Below, one piece after another: positions 35,482 to 45,491 of a stretch of 64,000 nucleotides of DNA (its first letter is position 1; every line of letters starts with the position of its first letter). The position numbers were made by a program, and so were the translations under genes. This DNA comes from Lachnospiraceae bacterium. GTDB taxonomy: Bacteria > Bacillota > Clostridia > Lachnospirales > Lachnospiraceae. The stretch is from positions 1 to 64,000 of the forward strand of contig JAFUAB010000030.1 of NCBI GenBank assembly GCA_017460885.1, read 5' to 3'. Under the pieces are notes generated by a model. The model saw only the letters and a list, made by a program, of their open reading frames with translations, did not search any database and was not told where the DNA came from.

Positions 35482-36225
35482 TTAAACCGGCATTCCCTGA
35501 GCATACGGTTCGACAAGGACTACCGAAATATTATCCCTGCCGCCGTTATGATTGGCTTCGTCAACCAGGATATGTGCCTTGGTCTTCAGATCTCCTCCGC
35601 CCTGTATGATATTCAGTATCCGCTCGTCCTCAACCATATTGGTAAGTCCGTCGGAACACATCAAAATAGTGTCACCGTACTCCATTCCCACACGGAAAAG
35701 GTCGACATCCACAGACGAAAGAGCCCCTATGGCCCTGGTTATGATATTTTTATCCGGATGGGTTCGCGCCCTGCTTCTGTCAAGGCCACCCATCTGTACC
35801 ATTTCTTCAACAAGTGAATGATCCACCGAGATCTGCTGAATGATCTCCGAACATATATATGCCCTGCTGTCGCCCACATTGGCAACCAGAAGATCCCTCT
35901 CAAGGCAGGTACAGGCCACGACAGTGGTTCCCATACCCTTGCAGCCCTCTCTTGTCTGAGCCTGCTGCCAGATCGACATATTGGCAGCCTGGATCGCACT
36001 CTCAAGCGCCACCTCGGGAGATACGTTTCTCATGGCACGGAGCTGCTCCTCGATCATCCTGACACAGATCGCACTGGCAAGTTCTCCTGCGTTATGTCCG
36101 CCCATACCATCCGCAACTATATACAGATTGGGCAAAGGTCCCACAGGAGTATCGCATACGTATACCCTATCCTGATTTAATTGTCTACGCAGACCTTTAT
36201 CGGTCACTCCGTAGGAATTAATCAC
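35482..36225 (-). CDS. prpC: PP2C protein phosphatase (PrpC/Stp)
   Basis: This 247-residue Mn-dependent phosphatase reverses PrkC phosphorylation. Metal motifs are NQDRVYV, VADGMGGHNAGE, SDGLTNM and GGRDNISVVLV. The length is usual. It starts 8 nt inside the end of rlmN and is followed by prkC. Confidence 0.95.
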   Translation of the reverse strand: MINSYGVTDKGLRRQLNQDRVYVCDTPVGPLPNLYIVADGMGGHNAGELASAICVRMIEEQLRAMRNVSPEVALESAIQAANMSIWQQAQTREGCKGMGTTVVACTCLERDLLVANVGDSRAYICSEIIQQISVDHSLVEEMVQMGGLDRSRARTHPDKNIITRAIGALSSVDVDLFRVGMEYGDTILMCSDGLTNMVEDERILNIIQGGGDLKTKAHILVDEANHNGGRDNISVVLVEPYAQGMPV

Positions 36226-37252
36226 TTTCTTCCTCCATGCGCCTTTTGCGCAGTTGTCCGCAGGCTCCGTCTATATCCTGCCCTAATTCTCTTCTAATAG
36301 TAACATTTATTCCCTGTTTTTCAAGTTTATTTTTAAAAGCAGAAACCTCCGTCTGTGAAGTGGGCTTATACCCTCTTTCGGTAACGGGATTGACGGGTAT
36401 CAGGTTAACATGGGCCGAAAGTCTGCCTGCGATACGAGCCAGTCCCGAAGCACATTCATCACTGTCATTGACTCCGTCGGCAAGGGCATATTCAAAGGTA
36501 ACCCTTCTGCCTGTACGTTCAAAATAATACTGTGCGGCATCACATACTTCAGCAACGGAAAACCTGTCAGTTATGGGCATTATGGTCCTTCTAAGCTCAT
36601 CAAACGGAGCATGCAGAGAAACCGCAAGCGTAACGCCGGTATTCAGATCCGCAAAATCCCGTATCCTGTCTGCCAGTCCGCAGGTTGATACGGTGATATT
36701 ACGACGGCTCAATCCATATCCCCGGGGATCCGTGATAAGCGACAGAAACCTGATCAGATTATCGAAATTGTCCATGGGTTCGCCGCATCCCATAACAACA
36801 ATATGGGAAATCCGCTCATTTATATCATGTGTTATTCTGTAAATCTGATCCAGCATCTCCGATGCGGCCAGGTTTCTGGATAATCCGTCCAATGTGGAAG
36901 CACAGAATCTGCATCCCATCCTGCAGCCTGCCTGTGAACTGATACATACCGTATTGCCATATTTATAGCGCATCAGAACGCTCTCTATATAGTAACCGTC
37001 CCGAAGCTTAAACAGATATTTGCGGGTACCGTCCGCGGACTGTCTGATATCAGCCTGTTCCAGGGTGACGGGTTCGGGCAGTTTTTCTCGCAGTGATCCG
37101 GGGATATTGGTCATCTCGGAGTTCGATGACACCCCCTTGGCATGAAGCCATCCGAACGCCTGTTTGGCACGGTATTTCGGTTCACCGAAGGAATTTATCA
37201 GATTATTCAATTCTTCCCACGACATGGATCTGATATCCGGGTTTTCCTGCAT
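36218..37252 (-). CDS. rlmN: 23S rRNA A2503 methyltransferase RlmN
   Basis: This 344-residue radical SAM enzyme methylates A2503 of 23S rRNA (and A37 of some tRNAs). The cluster motif is CRMGCRFCAS, the GGEP-like motif is MGCGEPMDN, and the late cysteine is in IDGACGQLR. The start at 37252 has CAGGAG 5 nt upstream; the frame before it opens only with TTG. Confidence 0.95.
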   Translation of the reverse strand: MQENPDIRSMSWEELNNLINSFGEPKYRAKQAFGWLHAKGVSSNSEMTNIPGSLREKLPEPVTLEQADIRQSADGTRKYLFKLRDGYYIESVLMRYKYGNTVCISSQAGCRMGCRFCASTLDGLSRNLAASEMLDQIYRITHDINERISHIVVMGCGEPMDNFDNLIRFLSLITDPRGYGLSRRNITVSTCGLADRIRDFADLNTGVTLAVSLHAPFDELRRTIMPITDRFSVAEVCDAAQYYFERTGRRVTFEYALADGVNDSDECASGLARIAGRLSAHVNLIPVNPVTERGYKPTSQTEVSAFKNKLEKQGINVTIRRELGQDIDGACGQLRKRRMEEESD

Positions 37253-37288
37253 CTTAACTCCTGGATCCAATGTAAAGTGCCGAACAGG

Positions 37289-38716
37289 TCAGCGCTTTCT
37301 CAATACCGCAATATAAAAGCCGTCCGTATCCCATACGCCGGGTAATATCTGTATCCCGGGAAGCCCCGGTATGCGTGATCTGTCCGCAAGCCCGGGATCT
37401 ATGTCCGGAAGTCTGTCTGCGATCAGGTCACTCGTAATGTCCTCAAAGCCGTACCTGTCGCAGATGCAGGCAGCCTGTTCCGAGTTCTCACTCTGCATAA
37501 GCGTACATGTAGAATATACGAGCGTTCCGCCCGGCCGCACATAATCCACCGCACGGTCCGTTATCCTTCTCTGAATCGATACGAGAGAATCGATGTCATC
37601 CGGAGTCACTCTGTACTTGATATCCGGCTTATGTCCGGCCACACCCAATCCCGAACAGGGAACATCCGCGATCACCGTATCCGCCCTGCCTGTAAACTCC
37701 TCCATCGAAACCGTGGCATCCTGTTCCCTCACGATCATGTGATCTCCCAGCCCTAGGCGGTCGATATTCTCTCTGATCCTGACGCATCTGTCGGGCGAAA
37801 TATCACAGCTTACGATCCTGAAGCCGGAGGAAGAGTCATGTTTACATAACTCAGCATTCGGATCGGATTTTAGTTTACATAAAACATCCGCGGCATGTAT
37901 GCTCTTCCCTCCCGGTGCGGCGCACAGGTCAAGTATCAGACTTTCGTCACCGGATACACCCAGCTGCGAAACAAACGCCGAAGCCGTATCCTGTATAACA
38001 AACATACCCTCGGTGAAGCCCGGGATGTCCTTTACCGAGCCGTAATCCTCGAGTCTTCTCATGTATGGCAGATACGGATCTGTCATAAATACGATCCCCG
38101 CATCCTGCCATCTCTTTTCCAGATCCGCCGTATCGGCCTCCGAAGAAGTACGCAATCTGACACTCAACGGTCTTTCGTCGATCGAGGCTCTGAGTATTCC
38201 CTCAGCCGTATCAATACCGTATGTATCGGTCAGGTAACGAACTGTCCACTCAGGCCATGAATAAAAAACGGAAAGGAATCGGATCGGTTCGACATCTCTG
38301 TCGGGATAACTTATGTTATCTTTATTTCTGGCAATATTTCTGAGGACTCCGTTAACAAACCCCTTTAATCCGGATAATCCTCTCGAACTGACTATGGATA
38401 CCGCTTCGCTGCAGACAGCCCTGTCCGGAACCGAGTCCATCCACAGCAGCTGATATACGCTCATCCTGAGTATTGCCCGGATATACGGCTTAAGCTTATT
38501 TACGGGCTTACTCAAAAAAAGATCCAGAATATAGTCTATCCGGATCCTTTGCTCTGTAGTGCCGTCCATGACTTTTTTATAAAATGCCTTATCTCTGGCG
38601 GGATAATGATCGTATTTATCGAGAACCGATCCGGTTACAGCCGACAGGAACAGTGACTCCCGTTCCATTTCAACCAGCGAATCAACGATCAGCTCTCTGA
38701 TATTTGCTTTATTCAT
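37289..38716 (-). CDS. rsmB: 16S rRNA m5C967 methyltransferase RsmB
   Basis: This 475-residue protein has an N-terminal NusB-like RNA-binding domain (1-140) and a C-terminal SAM domain with DLCAAPGGKSIHAADV, DVPCSGLGVAG and the cysteine in YSTCTLMQSENSEQ. An insert after residue 285 (DVLCKLKSDPNAELCKHD) is not usual for the family and is bounded by two GTTTACATAA copies 33 nt apart, so it stays in frame. It overlaps fmt by 4 nt. Confidence 0.94.
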   Translation of the reverse strand: MNKANIRELIVDSLVEMERESLFLSAVTGSVLDKYDHYPARDKAFYKKVMDGTTEQRIRIDYILDLFLSKPVNKLKPYIRAILRMSVYQLLWMDSVPDRAVCSEAVSIVSSRGLSGLKGFVNGVLRNIARNKDNISYPDRDVEPIRFLSVFYSWPEWTVRYLTDTYGIDTAEGILRASIDERPLSVRLRTSSEADTADLEKRWQDAGIVFMTDPYLPYMRRLEDYGSVKDIPGFTEGMFVIQDTASAFVSQLGVSGDESLILDLCAAPGGKSIHAADVLCKLKSDPNAELCKHDSSSGFRIVSCDISPDRCVRIRENIDRLGLGDHMIVREQDATVSMEEFTGRADTVIADVPCSGLGVAGHKPDIKYRVTPDDIDSLVSIQRRITDRAVDYVRPGGTLVYSTCTLMQSENSEQAACICDRYGFEDITSDLIADRLPDIDPGLADRSRIPGLPGIQILPGVWDTDGFYIAVLRKR

Positions 38717-39663
38717 GCCAAACCAAGCTTTGAACCGGCCTCAATCTTTCTGCCTATCAGAAAATCAGCCGTTTTCATTCTCTTTTTACCTTCCAGCTGG
38801 AGTTCATCGATGGCGATAACTCCCGTGCCGCATGCAACATATATCGAATTCCTGTCGGTTGATATTACCATACCGGGAACGGCAGATTCGGGGAATGCAC
38901 CAAATCCGGTTGACATAACTCTGGATTTCCAGATCTTCAACTGCTTTCCGGCCAATGTTGTAAATGCACCCGGCCACGGGTCAAGTCCCCTTACTCTTCT
39001 CTCGATCTCCTCCGCGGATGATCTGAAATCTATCCTGCCCATACTCTTATCAAGCATACCGACATGATCGGCTCTTTGCTCATCCTGCGGAACCGGGATC
39101 AACTGTCCCGTCTCTATCAGCGGAAGAGCTTTGACTATCATACGGGCTCCCAGATCTGCAAGCTTATCAAACAGACTGCCTCCGGTCTCATCGGGGTCTA
39201 TCGGGATTGCCTCCTGCATAAGGATATCACCTGTATCGATCCCGGAGTCCATCTGCATGATCGTAACCCCGCTCTCCCTGTCACCCTGTAGAATGGCATG
39301 CTGGATCGGTGAAGCACCTCTTAAATGAGGCAAAAGCGAAGCATGGATATTTACACAGCCGTATTTGGGGATACCCAGGACTTCATCCGATAGTATCTGT
39401 CCGAAAGCAGCTACCACGTATATATCCGCAGGATACTTCTTCAGTTCTTCCACTGCCTCCGGTCTGCGGAGTCTGACCGGCTGAAACACCGGGATACCTG
39501 CTTTAATGGCTGCCTCCTTGACCGGACTCGGTATAAGTTCTCCGCTCCTTCCCTTAGGCTTATCAGGCTGGGTAACAACAGCGGTCACTTCATGCCCCGC
39601 CTCTATTATGGCTTCGAGAGCTCCGACCGCAAAATCGGGCGTGCCCATATATACGATCCGCAT
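38713..39663 (-). CDS. fmt: Methionyl-tRNA formyltransferase
   Basis: This 316-residue enzyme formylates initiator Met-tRNA. It has RIVYMGTPDFAVGALEAI, the folate-site HASLLPHLRGASPIQHAIL and GVTIMQMDSGIDTGDIL. Its ATG directly follows the def stop codon (TAAATG), as usual for this pair. Confidence 0.97.
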   Translation of the reverse strand: MRIVYMGTPDFAVGALEAIIEAGHEVTAVVTQPDKPKGRSGELIPSPVKEAAIKAGIPVFQPVRLRRPEAVEELKKYPADIYVVAAFGQILSDEVLGIPKYGCVNIHASLLPHLRGASPIQHAILQGDRESGVTIMQMDSGIDTGDILMQEAIPIDPDETGGSLFDKLADLGARMIVKALPLIETGQLIPVPQDEQRADHVGMLDKSMGRIDFRSSAEEIERRVRGLDPWPGAFTTLAGKQLKIWKSRVMSTGFGAFPESAVPGMVISTDRNSIYVACGTGVIAIDELQLEGKKRMKTADFLIGRKIEAGSKLGLA

Positions 39664-40197
39664 TTAAATCGCCTCTGCATTATCGGAATACGGTGCATTC
39701 TCTGCATAACCATCGTCTTCCTCATCACTGTCCATAGAAGAAACGTTCATCAGTTCTCCCTCAACCTTCTCAACATACATATGTCCGTCAAGATGCTCAA
39801 GCTCATGAACCAGGGCTCTGGCCAGAAGCTCAGTTCCCTCGATCTCAAAGGGCTTCATATCCTGATCATATGCCCTGACCCTGACATAATTGGGTCTGGT
39901 CACTGTTCCGGTCTTACCGGGAAGCGACAGACATCCCTCGGGCCCGGTCTGTTCCCCGGATGACTCCAGAAGCTCCGGATTGATAAGGATATGAGGATCT
40001 TCACCGGTGACATCCACAACCACAATCCTCTTTAATATTCCGACCTGCGGAGCCGCAAGACCTACACCGTTGGCTTCATACATGGTATCAAGCATATCCT
40101 GGATCAGATCCCTGGTCCTTGCATTAACTTCCCTGACCTCTTTGCATACTTTGGTAAGCACCGGGTCACCCATTACTCTGACAGTTCTAAGTGCCAT
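39664..40197 (-). CDS. def: Peptide deformylase
   Basis: This 177-residue metalloenzyme removes the N-formyl group from new proteins. Motifs are GVGLAAPQVG, EGCLSLPG and HELEHLDGH. An acidic tail of about 20 residues follows the catalytic domain. It precedes fmt without a gap. Confidence 0.97.
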   Translation of the reverse strand: MALRTVRVMGDPVLTKVCKEVREVNARTRDLIQDMLDTMYEANGVGLAAPQVGILKRIVVVDVTGEDPHILINPELLESSGEQTGPEGCLSLPGKTGTVTRPNYVRVRAYDQDMKPFEIEGTELLARALVHELEHLDGHMYVEKVEGELMNVSSMDSDEEDDGYAENAPYSDNAEAI

Positions 40198-40339
40198 CTT
40201 TTTTCCCGCTTTCTCTCTGTATATCTATACCGGATATTTTCCGCAGACCATCGATCCCGGGATCTGCTCTCAAATATATCCGTTCTGTTCCGAACAAATA
40301 TTTATGATAACATATCCGGAAGTATATTTCCACTTTCTC

Positions 40340-42604
40340 TCAGACCGCATTAACGGGATCAAAATCAAAAAAAGTGATCACACGTCTGTTAGGCTGTTCC
40401 CGTATATACTTCTCAATACTGTCCTTGACGGCCACCAGCGTCTCCATGTCGGAATGCTTGATATACAGGACATGACGGTATTTATCCCGTATCCTGCCTA
40501 TGGCTGCGGGGGCCGGTCCGAGAGTATATCCGCGTTCGCGGGGTTTGGAGTTCTCTCCGGCATGCTCGTCCAGACATCTGTCCGCAATAACCTTATATAC
40601 CTCCGACTGTTTCACCCCACTGTCCTCGTCATCGGACACCATCAGTACCGCAAGCAGATGCCATACCGGAGGATACAGAGCCAGACTTCTGTATGCTATC
40701 TCTTCATTATAAAATGATATGTAATCATGCTGTCTGGATGACTCTATGCTGTAATGTTCGGGCCTGTAGGTCTGAATAACAACCTCACCGGGAATCTCCC
40801 CTCTGCCCGCGCGTCCGGCAGCCTGAGTCAGCAGCTGGAAGGTTCTCTCCGAGGCCCGGTAATCTCCGACACCAAGACTCATATCCGCAGCCAGGATACC
40901 TACCAGGGTCACCAACGGAAAATCATGCCCTTTGACTATCATCTGGGTACCTATCAGAATATCCGCCTCATGATCCCTGAAGCTGCGAAGTATCGTTTCC
41001 ATGCTTCCCTTTTCACGGGTCGTATCCGCATCCATCCTGAGTACCGCGGCATGGGGATACATCTCCCGGATATTGCTCTCTATCTGTTCTGTACCCGCAC
41101 GAAAGCCCGCAATATATGCTGAACCGCACTCGGGGCAAAGCGCGGGCTTCGGTTCCGAATAACCGCAATAATGGCAGACCAGTCTTCCGTTCCTGTGTTC
41201 TGTCAGAGATACATCACAGTGAGGACATTTACATACATATCCGCAGTTGCGGCAGGAGACGAATCCGGCCACTCCGCGCCTGTTGATAAACAGCATTGTC
41301 TGCTCGTGATGTTTCAGTCTGTCATCTATCAGGTTCTGAAGTCTGCGTGAAAAAATGGTCCGGTTGCCGGCTTTGAGTTCTTCTCTCAGGTCCTCTACAT
41401 ATACCGTTGGCAGGGATCCTCCGGTCAGTCTCTCCTCCATCGTAAAAAGACGATATGCACCGTGAGTAGCCTTGTAATAAGCATCAACCGAAGGTGTGGC
41501 GCTGCCCAGGATAAGGCTTACCCCTCTGGATTCAGAAATATACTCCGCACATTCCCTTGCGCCATATCTGGGCGTATTCTCGGACTTATAGCTGGTCTCA
41601 TGTTCCTCATCAATGATAATGGCACCCAGCCTCTCAAAAGGAGTAAAAAGAGCCGACCTGGGCCCTATTATCACGTCTATGTCACCGCGAATGGCTCTGA
41701 GATACTGATCATATCTCGCACCCGCGGACATCGAGGAATTAACTACGCTGACCCTGTCACCGAAGCGCTTGTAGAACCGCAGCAGTGTCTGATATGTAAG
41801 TGATATCTCGGGTATCAGGACAATGACCTGAAACCCTCTGCGAACCATGTTATCCGCTATGCCTATATAGACCTCGGTCTTGCCGCTGCCTGTGATCCCG
41901 TGGATCAGATACTTCCCGGGATTACCGTTAATATGGTCATTGGTAACTGTCGTTATGATATTAAGCTGTTGCCTGCTCAGTTCATGCACAACCGTTTCGG
42001 TATCATCGTGCACGACCGGATTACGATAATACTCAGTCTCGGTGATCCTGATATATCCCTTATCCTCAAGACTCCTGAGTGTAGGCGTTGTAACATTCAG
42101 CTTATCCCTGACAAGAGTATATGGCAGAGTGGGTTCCTCAAGCAGGGCCTTTAGTACCCGGAGCCTGGCGGTCTGATGTTTACGTCCGCATTCCTCTATA
42201 ACAGTCTCGAGGTCTGTATCGGAGACTATCCTGTCCACCCTTTTGGCCGTCATCGCAGTCATCTTCTTTTTGACCGGGATAACAGTCTTGAGAGCCTGGA
42301 TCATGGTACCGCCGAAATGAGACCTGATCCACCAGGCCAGGGCGATCTGATAGCCCTCTATCCCGGGAATGTCTGTACTGACAGACAGGATGTCCTTGAT
42401 ACGATCCGGATCAAATTCCGTGCTGTCCTTCAGTCCGATACAATATCCTCCGCGGGGAGTATTACCCCGTCCAAAGGGTACAACTACCCTGTCTCCCACA
42501 TGAATCGATCCCGCCAGATGAGGCGGAACCGAGTATTCAAACGGACGATCGATCTTTTCGTGCGATATCTCTATTATAATTTCGGCATATGATCTGCTTT
42601 GCAT
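40340..42604 (-). CDS. priA: Primosomal helicase PriA
   Basis: This 754-residue 3'-5' helicase restarts stalled forks. Walker A is HGITGSGKTEVYI, Walker B region IIIDEEHETSYKSENTPRY, and the zinc-binding cysteines lie in CRNCGYVCKCPHC and CHYCGYSEPKPALCPECG. The length is standard. The start at 42604 is the only good ATG although its ribosome site is weak. It heads the def-fmt-rsmB run, 142 nt before def. Confidence 0.96.
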   Translation of the reverse strand: MQSRSYAEIIIEISHEKIDRPFEYSVPPHLAGSIHVGDRVVVPFGRGNTPRGGYCIGLKDSTEFDPDRIKDILSVSTDIPGIEGYQIALAWWIRSHFGGTMIQALKTVIPVKKKMTAMTAKRVDRIVSDTDLETVIEECGRKHQTARLRVLKALLEEPTLPYTLVRDKLNVTTPTLRSLEDKGYIRITETEYYRNPVVHDDTETVVHELSRQQLNIITTVTNDHINGNPGKYLIHGITGSGKTEVYIGIADNMVRRGFQVIVLIPEISLTYQTLLRFYKRFGDRVSVVNSSMSAGARYDQYLRAIRGDIDVIIGPRSALFTPFERLGAIIIDEEHETSYKSENTPRYGARECAEYISESRGVSLILGSATPSVDAYYKATHGAYRLFTMEERLTGGSLPTVYVEDLREELKAGNRTIFSRRLQNLIDDRLKHHEQTMLFINRRGVAGFVSCRNCGYVCKCPHCDVSLTEHRNGRLVCHYCGYSEPKPALCPECGSAYIAGFRAGTEQIESNIREMYPHAAVLRMDADTTREKGSMETILRSFRDHEADILIGTQMIVKGHDFPLVTLVGILAADMSLGVGDYRASERTFQLLTQAAGRAGRGEIPGEVVIQTYRPEHYSIESSRQHDYISFYNEEIAYRSLALYPPVWHLLAVLMVSDDEDSGVKQSEVYKVIADRCLDEHAGENSKPRERGYTLGPAPAAIGRIRDKYRHVLYIKHSDMETLVAVKDSIEKYIREQPNRRVITFFDFDPVNAV

Positions 42605-42698
42605 ATGATTTACATGATCTGAACTCCGGCAACACGTGTAGTATCGTCCGGGCTTGGTTTACATAACTTACAAAATATAAACTTCCGCAACCGGCCCG

Positions 42699-42911
42699 TC
42701 AGATGCTGTCCAGGTTTTCTTTAGTAAAGATGACACTATCCTCGGCAACCGCATTCATCTCCCCTGCCTCATCTATCATATCTCCGTATCCGGTCAGGGC
42801 GGCAAACGGCGCAAACTGGGCTGCCCGGTTCAGACGGCTCATCCGGGGATGTTTCTTCGGCTCAGGCCTCTGAAGATTGATTATATCATCGTATCTGTCC
42901 GTTTCTCTCAT
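42699..42911 (-). CDS. Small protein of the Y-polymerase operon
   Basis: This 70-residue protein has the conserved core HPRMSRLNRAAQFAPFAALTGY, which I recognise from short genes next to Y-family polymerases in Firmicutes. The function is unknown; a polymerase accessory role is inferred. It overlaps the polymerase stop by 4 nt and shares its SOS promoter. Confidence 0.65.
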   Translation of the reverse strand: MRETDRYDDIINLQRPEPKKHPRMSRLNRAAQFAPFAALTGYGDMIDEAGEMNAVAEDSVIFTKENLDSI

Positions 42912-44476
42912 TGATCGTTCAGCTCCGCTCTGTGTCCTCCAACCTGCCCGTTCCTCTCACGGGCCGTTGCTCCCTCCTCCAGATTCATGCCCTTAAGTAT
43001 AGCATTTTTACCGAATTTTTTCTTAATGGAGAGAACGGCTTCCTGCATACGTTTCTCCTTTTCGCCTTCCAGCTCCCTTTCATGTCTCTCACGGTCTCTG
43101 GCTGCATAATCGGTAAACAGATCCATCTGCTCGAATTTTTCGGCATCTGCTTTTTCCTGCTTCGCTCTGGTCTCCGGAATTACCCTGGCCGCCACAACAT
43201 ATATACGTCTTATCAGCAGATCCTGATTCACTATCCTCTTATAAAGACGGACCATAGCTTCTATAATGTGTCTGGATGAAGAAGTATATTCCTCCAGATT
43301 CTCGGTGCCGTGGGCATGCTTCGGTGTCAGCCTGCCATAATAATCCGTAACGACGGGCCCCTTGTACTTTTTCATGATATCGGGATCATCAAGGTTCTGT
43401 ATGTCATAAACGACCGTCAGCACAAGCTGGTTGGTCACTATCTTTTTTTCAACAAGATCAAGAACCAGCTGATCGGTCATCTCTTTAACTATGAGCATCG
43501 CCTTCTCATACGTGTAAGGGCACTGAAGTACCTGTCCCTGACTGATGGAATTGCTGTCCGGACGGTATTTCCTGATATCGGCGATCGTAGCATTCTCGTA
43601 TCCCCAGGCATGATCTATCAGAAGCTCGGCATTGACACCAAAAAGACCGTAAAGCAGATCCTCATTATAGTAATCCCCCGGTCCTCCGAGAGAGCATCTC
43701 GCGACATCCCCCATGGTAAACATTCCGTGGGCCTCGAGCTTGCGTGATATGCCGTGTCCCACCCTCCAGAAGTCGGTAAGAGGCCTGTGTCCCCAAAGCA
43801 GACGGCGATAACTCATCTCATCCAGTTCGGCTATCCTGACACCGTTCTCATCCGCCTGCATATGCTTCGCGACTATGTCCATGGCGATCTTGCACAGATA
43901 CATGTTGGTGCCTATACCTGCGGTAGCCGTGATCCCGGTGGATTCCAGAACATCACCTATCATGGCCGTCACCAGCTCACGGGCCGTCATATGATATGTA
44001 TCCAGATAATGAGTCACATCAGCAAATATCTCATCCACAGAATAGACATGCATATCCTCGGGTGCAACATATTTCATATATATATTGAAGATCTTCGTGG
44101 ATATGGACATATACTGCTTCATACGCGGAGGTGCAACTATATATCCCAGTTCAAGTCCCGGATCGGCAGCAAGCTCGTCAGCATCGGTACTCACTCCGTG
44201 AAACACACCGCCCGGGGCGTTCCTTCTGCGTCCGGCATTGATCTCGCGCACCTTCTCCACTACCTCAAAAAGCCTTGGGCGTCCCGGAATCCCCCATGCC
44301 TTAAGTGAAGGAGATACGGCCAGACAGATGGTCTTTTCCGTACGTGTGGGATCCGCAACCACCAGGTTGGTCTTAAGCGGATCCTTCTTCATATCATAAC
44401 ATTCCACGGATGCATAAAAGCTCTTGAGATCAATGGCTATATATATTCTGTTTTCATCACTGTCAGAAATGCCCAT
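42908..44476 (-). CDS. Y-family DNA polymerase (UmuC/DinB-like)
   Basis: This 522-residue translesion polymerase has the catalytic start IYIAIDLKSFYASVEC, the SVDEIFADVTHYL motif and the helix-hairpin region. It bypasses DNA damage at the cost of errors. A LexA box overlaps its promoter (44489-44501). The predicted transcript starts at or within a few bases of the ATG, so it may be leaderless. It is longer than classic DinB and belongs to the long Firmicute subgroup. Confidence 0.9.
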   Translation of the reverse strand: MGISDSDENRIYIAIDLKSFYASVECYDMKKDPLKTNLVVADPTRTEKTICLAVSPSLKAWGIPGRPRLFEVVEKVREINAGRRRNAPGGVFHGVSTDADELAADPGLELGYIVAPPRMKQYMSISTKIFNIYMKYVAPEDMHVYSVDEIFADVTHYLDTYHMTARELVTAMIGDVLESTGITATAGIGTNMYLCKIAMDIVAKHMQADENGVRIAELDEMSYRRLLWGHRPLTDFWRVGHGISRKLEAHGMFTMGDVARCSLGGPGDYYNEDLLYGLFGVNAELLIDHAWGYENATIADIRKYRPDSNSISQGQVLQCPYTYEKAMLIVKEMTDQLVLDLVEKKIVTNQLVLTVVYDIQNLDDPDIMKKYKGPVVTDYYGRLTPKHAHGTENLEEYTSSSRHIIEAMVRLYKRIVNQDLLIRRIYVVAARVIPETRAKQEKADAEKFEQMDLFTDYAARDRERHERELEGEKEKRMQEAVLSIKKKFGKNAILKGMNLEEGATARERNGQVGGHRAELNDQ

Positions 44477-44482
44477 ATGTCT

Positions 44483-44511
44483 ATATTAGAACATACGTTC
44501 GCAAAAGTAAA
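44483..44511 (-). promoter_or_regulatory. SOS promoter of the Y-polymerase
   Basis: -35 TTTACT (44506-44511), 17-bp spacer, -10 TAATAT (44483-44488). The LexA box fills the spacer. The expected +1 falls around the start codon at 44476. Confidence 0.6.
44489..44501. promoter_or_regulatory. LexA (SOS) box
   Basis: GAACATACGTTCG, on the minus strand CGAACGTATGTTC, fits the Firmicute consensus CGAACNNNNGTTC exactly. It lies 12 nt upstream of the polymerase ATG, between -35 and -10. Confidence 0.85.
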
Positions 44512-44533
44512 GGGGGCGTATATACTGCCCCCT
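44511..44533 (-). terminator. Terminator of the BI-1 gene
   Basis: Minus-strand stem AGGGGGC/GCCCCCT with a 9-nt loop followed by TTACTTTTG, about 50 nt after the stop of the upstream gene. Its tail overlaps the -35 of the SOS promoter. Confidence 0.65.
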
Positions 44534-44582
44534 CGGAATATCCCTTCAAAAATCCTGCTTTTATCCTGTCTGAATAAACGGT

Positions 44583-45371
44583 TTACTTTCTCTTGCCGAA
44601 CAGTCTCAGAAGTCTCAGGAAAATGTTAACGAAGTCGAGATAAAGCTCAAATGCACCCGAGAGCGCCAGAACCTGTGCGTTTTCTCCGTTGGAATAAGCA
44701 ACCCTGCGCTTGATCTTCTGCATATCATAAGCGGTCAGCGCCACAAATATCCCAATTCCTATTACCGAAACGATCAGGTCAAACATTCCGTTTCGGATGA
44801 ATAAAACGTTGACAAGCGTTGCGATGATGATCCCGATCAGCCCCATCAGACAGATGTTTCCGATCGATGAAAGATCCCTTTTGGTCACCATGCCGAATAC
44901 CGCCATGATACCGAACATCAACGCCGTCATCAGGAAAACCGTTCCTACCGAAGTCAGCTCATAGGCCCAGAAGATTATACCAAGCAGCGAACCCGTGATA
45001 TATGAATACAGTGTAAAAAGTACGGCAGACAGAGCTACATTATTTTTGGATATCGCAATATTGGATACGATAACGATAGCCAGCTCGGCTACGAACAGCA
45101 GGATATAATTGTACTGCCCTCTCATAAGCCACCCGGCCATAACAGTCGGAGCCGCAAATGCCGCCACGGCGGTGACTCCCAATCCGGCCATCAGATACAA
45201 AAAGGACTTGGAAATAACCTCCTGCTGCAGTAGCTCCCTGACCTCTCCGAAGGTGTCCGCTCCAAAGCCGGTATAATCCGAGCCATGTCCATACAGCTCC
45301 GACGATCTGACATCGTCATTCTGAAACATATCCGGATCATATGAATAATTATCAAACTGATCTTTTTCCAT
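44583..45371 (-). CDS. Bax inhibitor-1 / YccA family membrane protein
   Basis: This 262-residue protein has seven hydrophobic helices of the BI-1/YccA type after a 60-residue acidic/aromatic N-terminal tail. The late AYDMQKIKR region and the C-terminal FVNIFLRLLRLFG are typical. Bacterial members are proton-sensitive calcium leaks or act with membrane proteases; the role here is unclear. The start at 45371 has AAGGAGG upstream. A hairpin (45392-45417, arms GGAAATGCG/CGCATTTCC) precedes its ribosome site. Confidence 0.9.
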   Translation of the reverse strand: MEKDQFDNYSYDPDMFQNDDVRSSELYGHGSDYTGFGADTFGEVRELLQQEVISKSFLYLMAGLGVTAVAAFAAPTVMAGWLMRGQYNYILLFVAELAIVIVSNIAISKNNVALSAVLFTLYSYITGSLLGIIFWAYELTSVGTVFLMTALMFGIMAVFGMVTKRDLSSIGNICLMGLIGIIIATLVNVLFIRNGMFDLIVSVIGIGIFVALTAYDMQKIKRRVAYSNGENAQVLALSGAFELYLDFVNIFLRLLRLFGKRK

Positions 45372-45491
45372 AATCTGCCTCCTTAAATACCGGAAATGCG
45401 ATCGATCCCGCATTTCCCCTGATAATCCGTTCAAATCTGCCGAAGATTTACGTTAAGCGACATTTTTGCCGCTCTGCATTTCATAAGTATA

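Noticed and set aside
40240..40275. GATCCCGGGATC palindrome upstream of def as an operator
   Set aside because: It is a short palindrome in an ordinary spacer with no second copy or clear promoter context.
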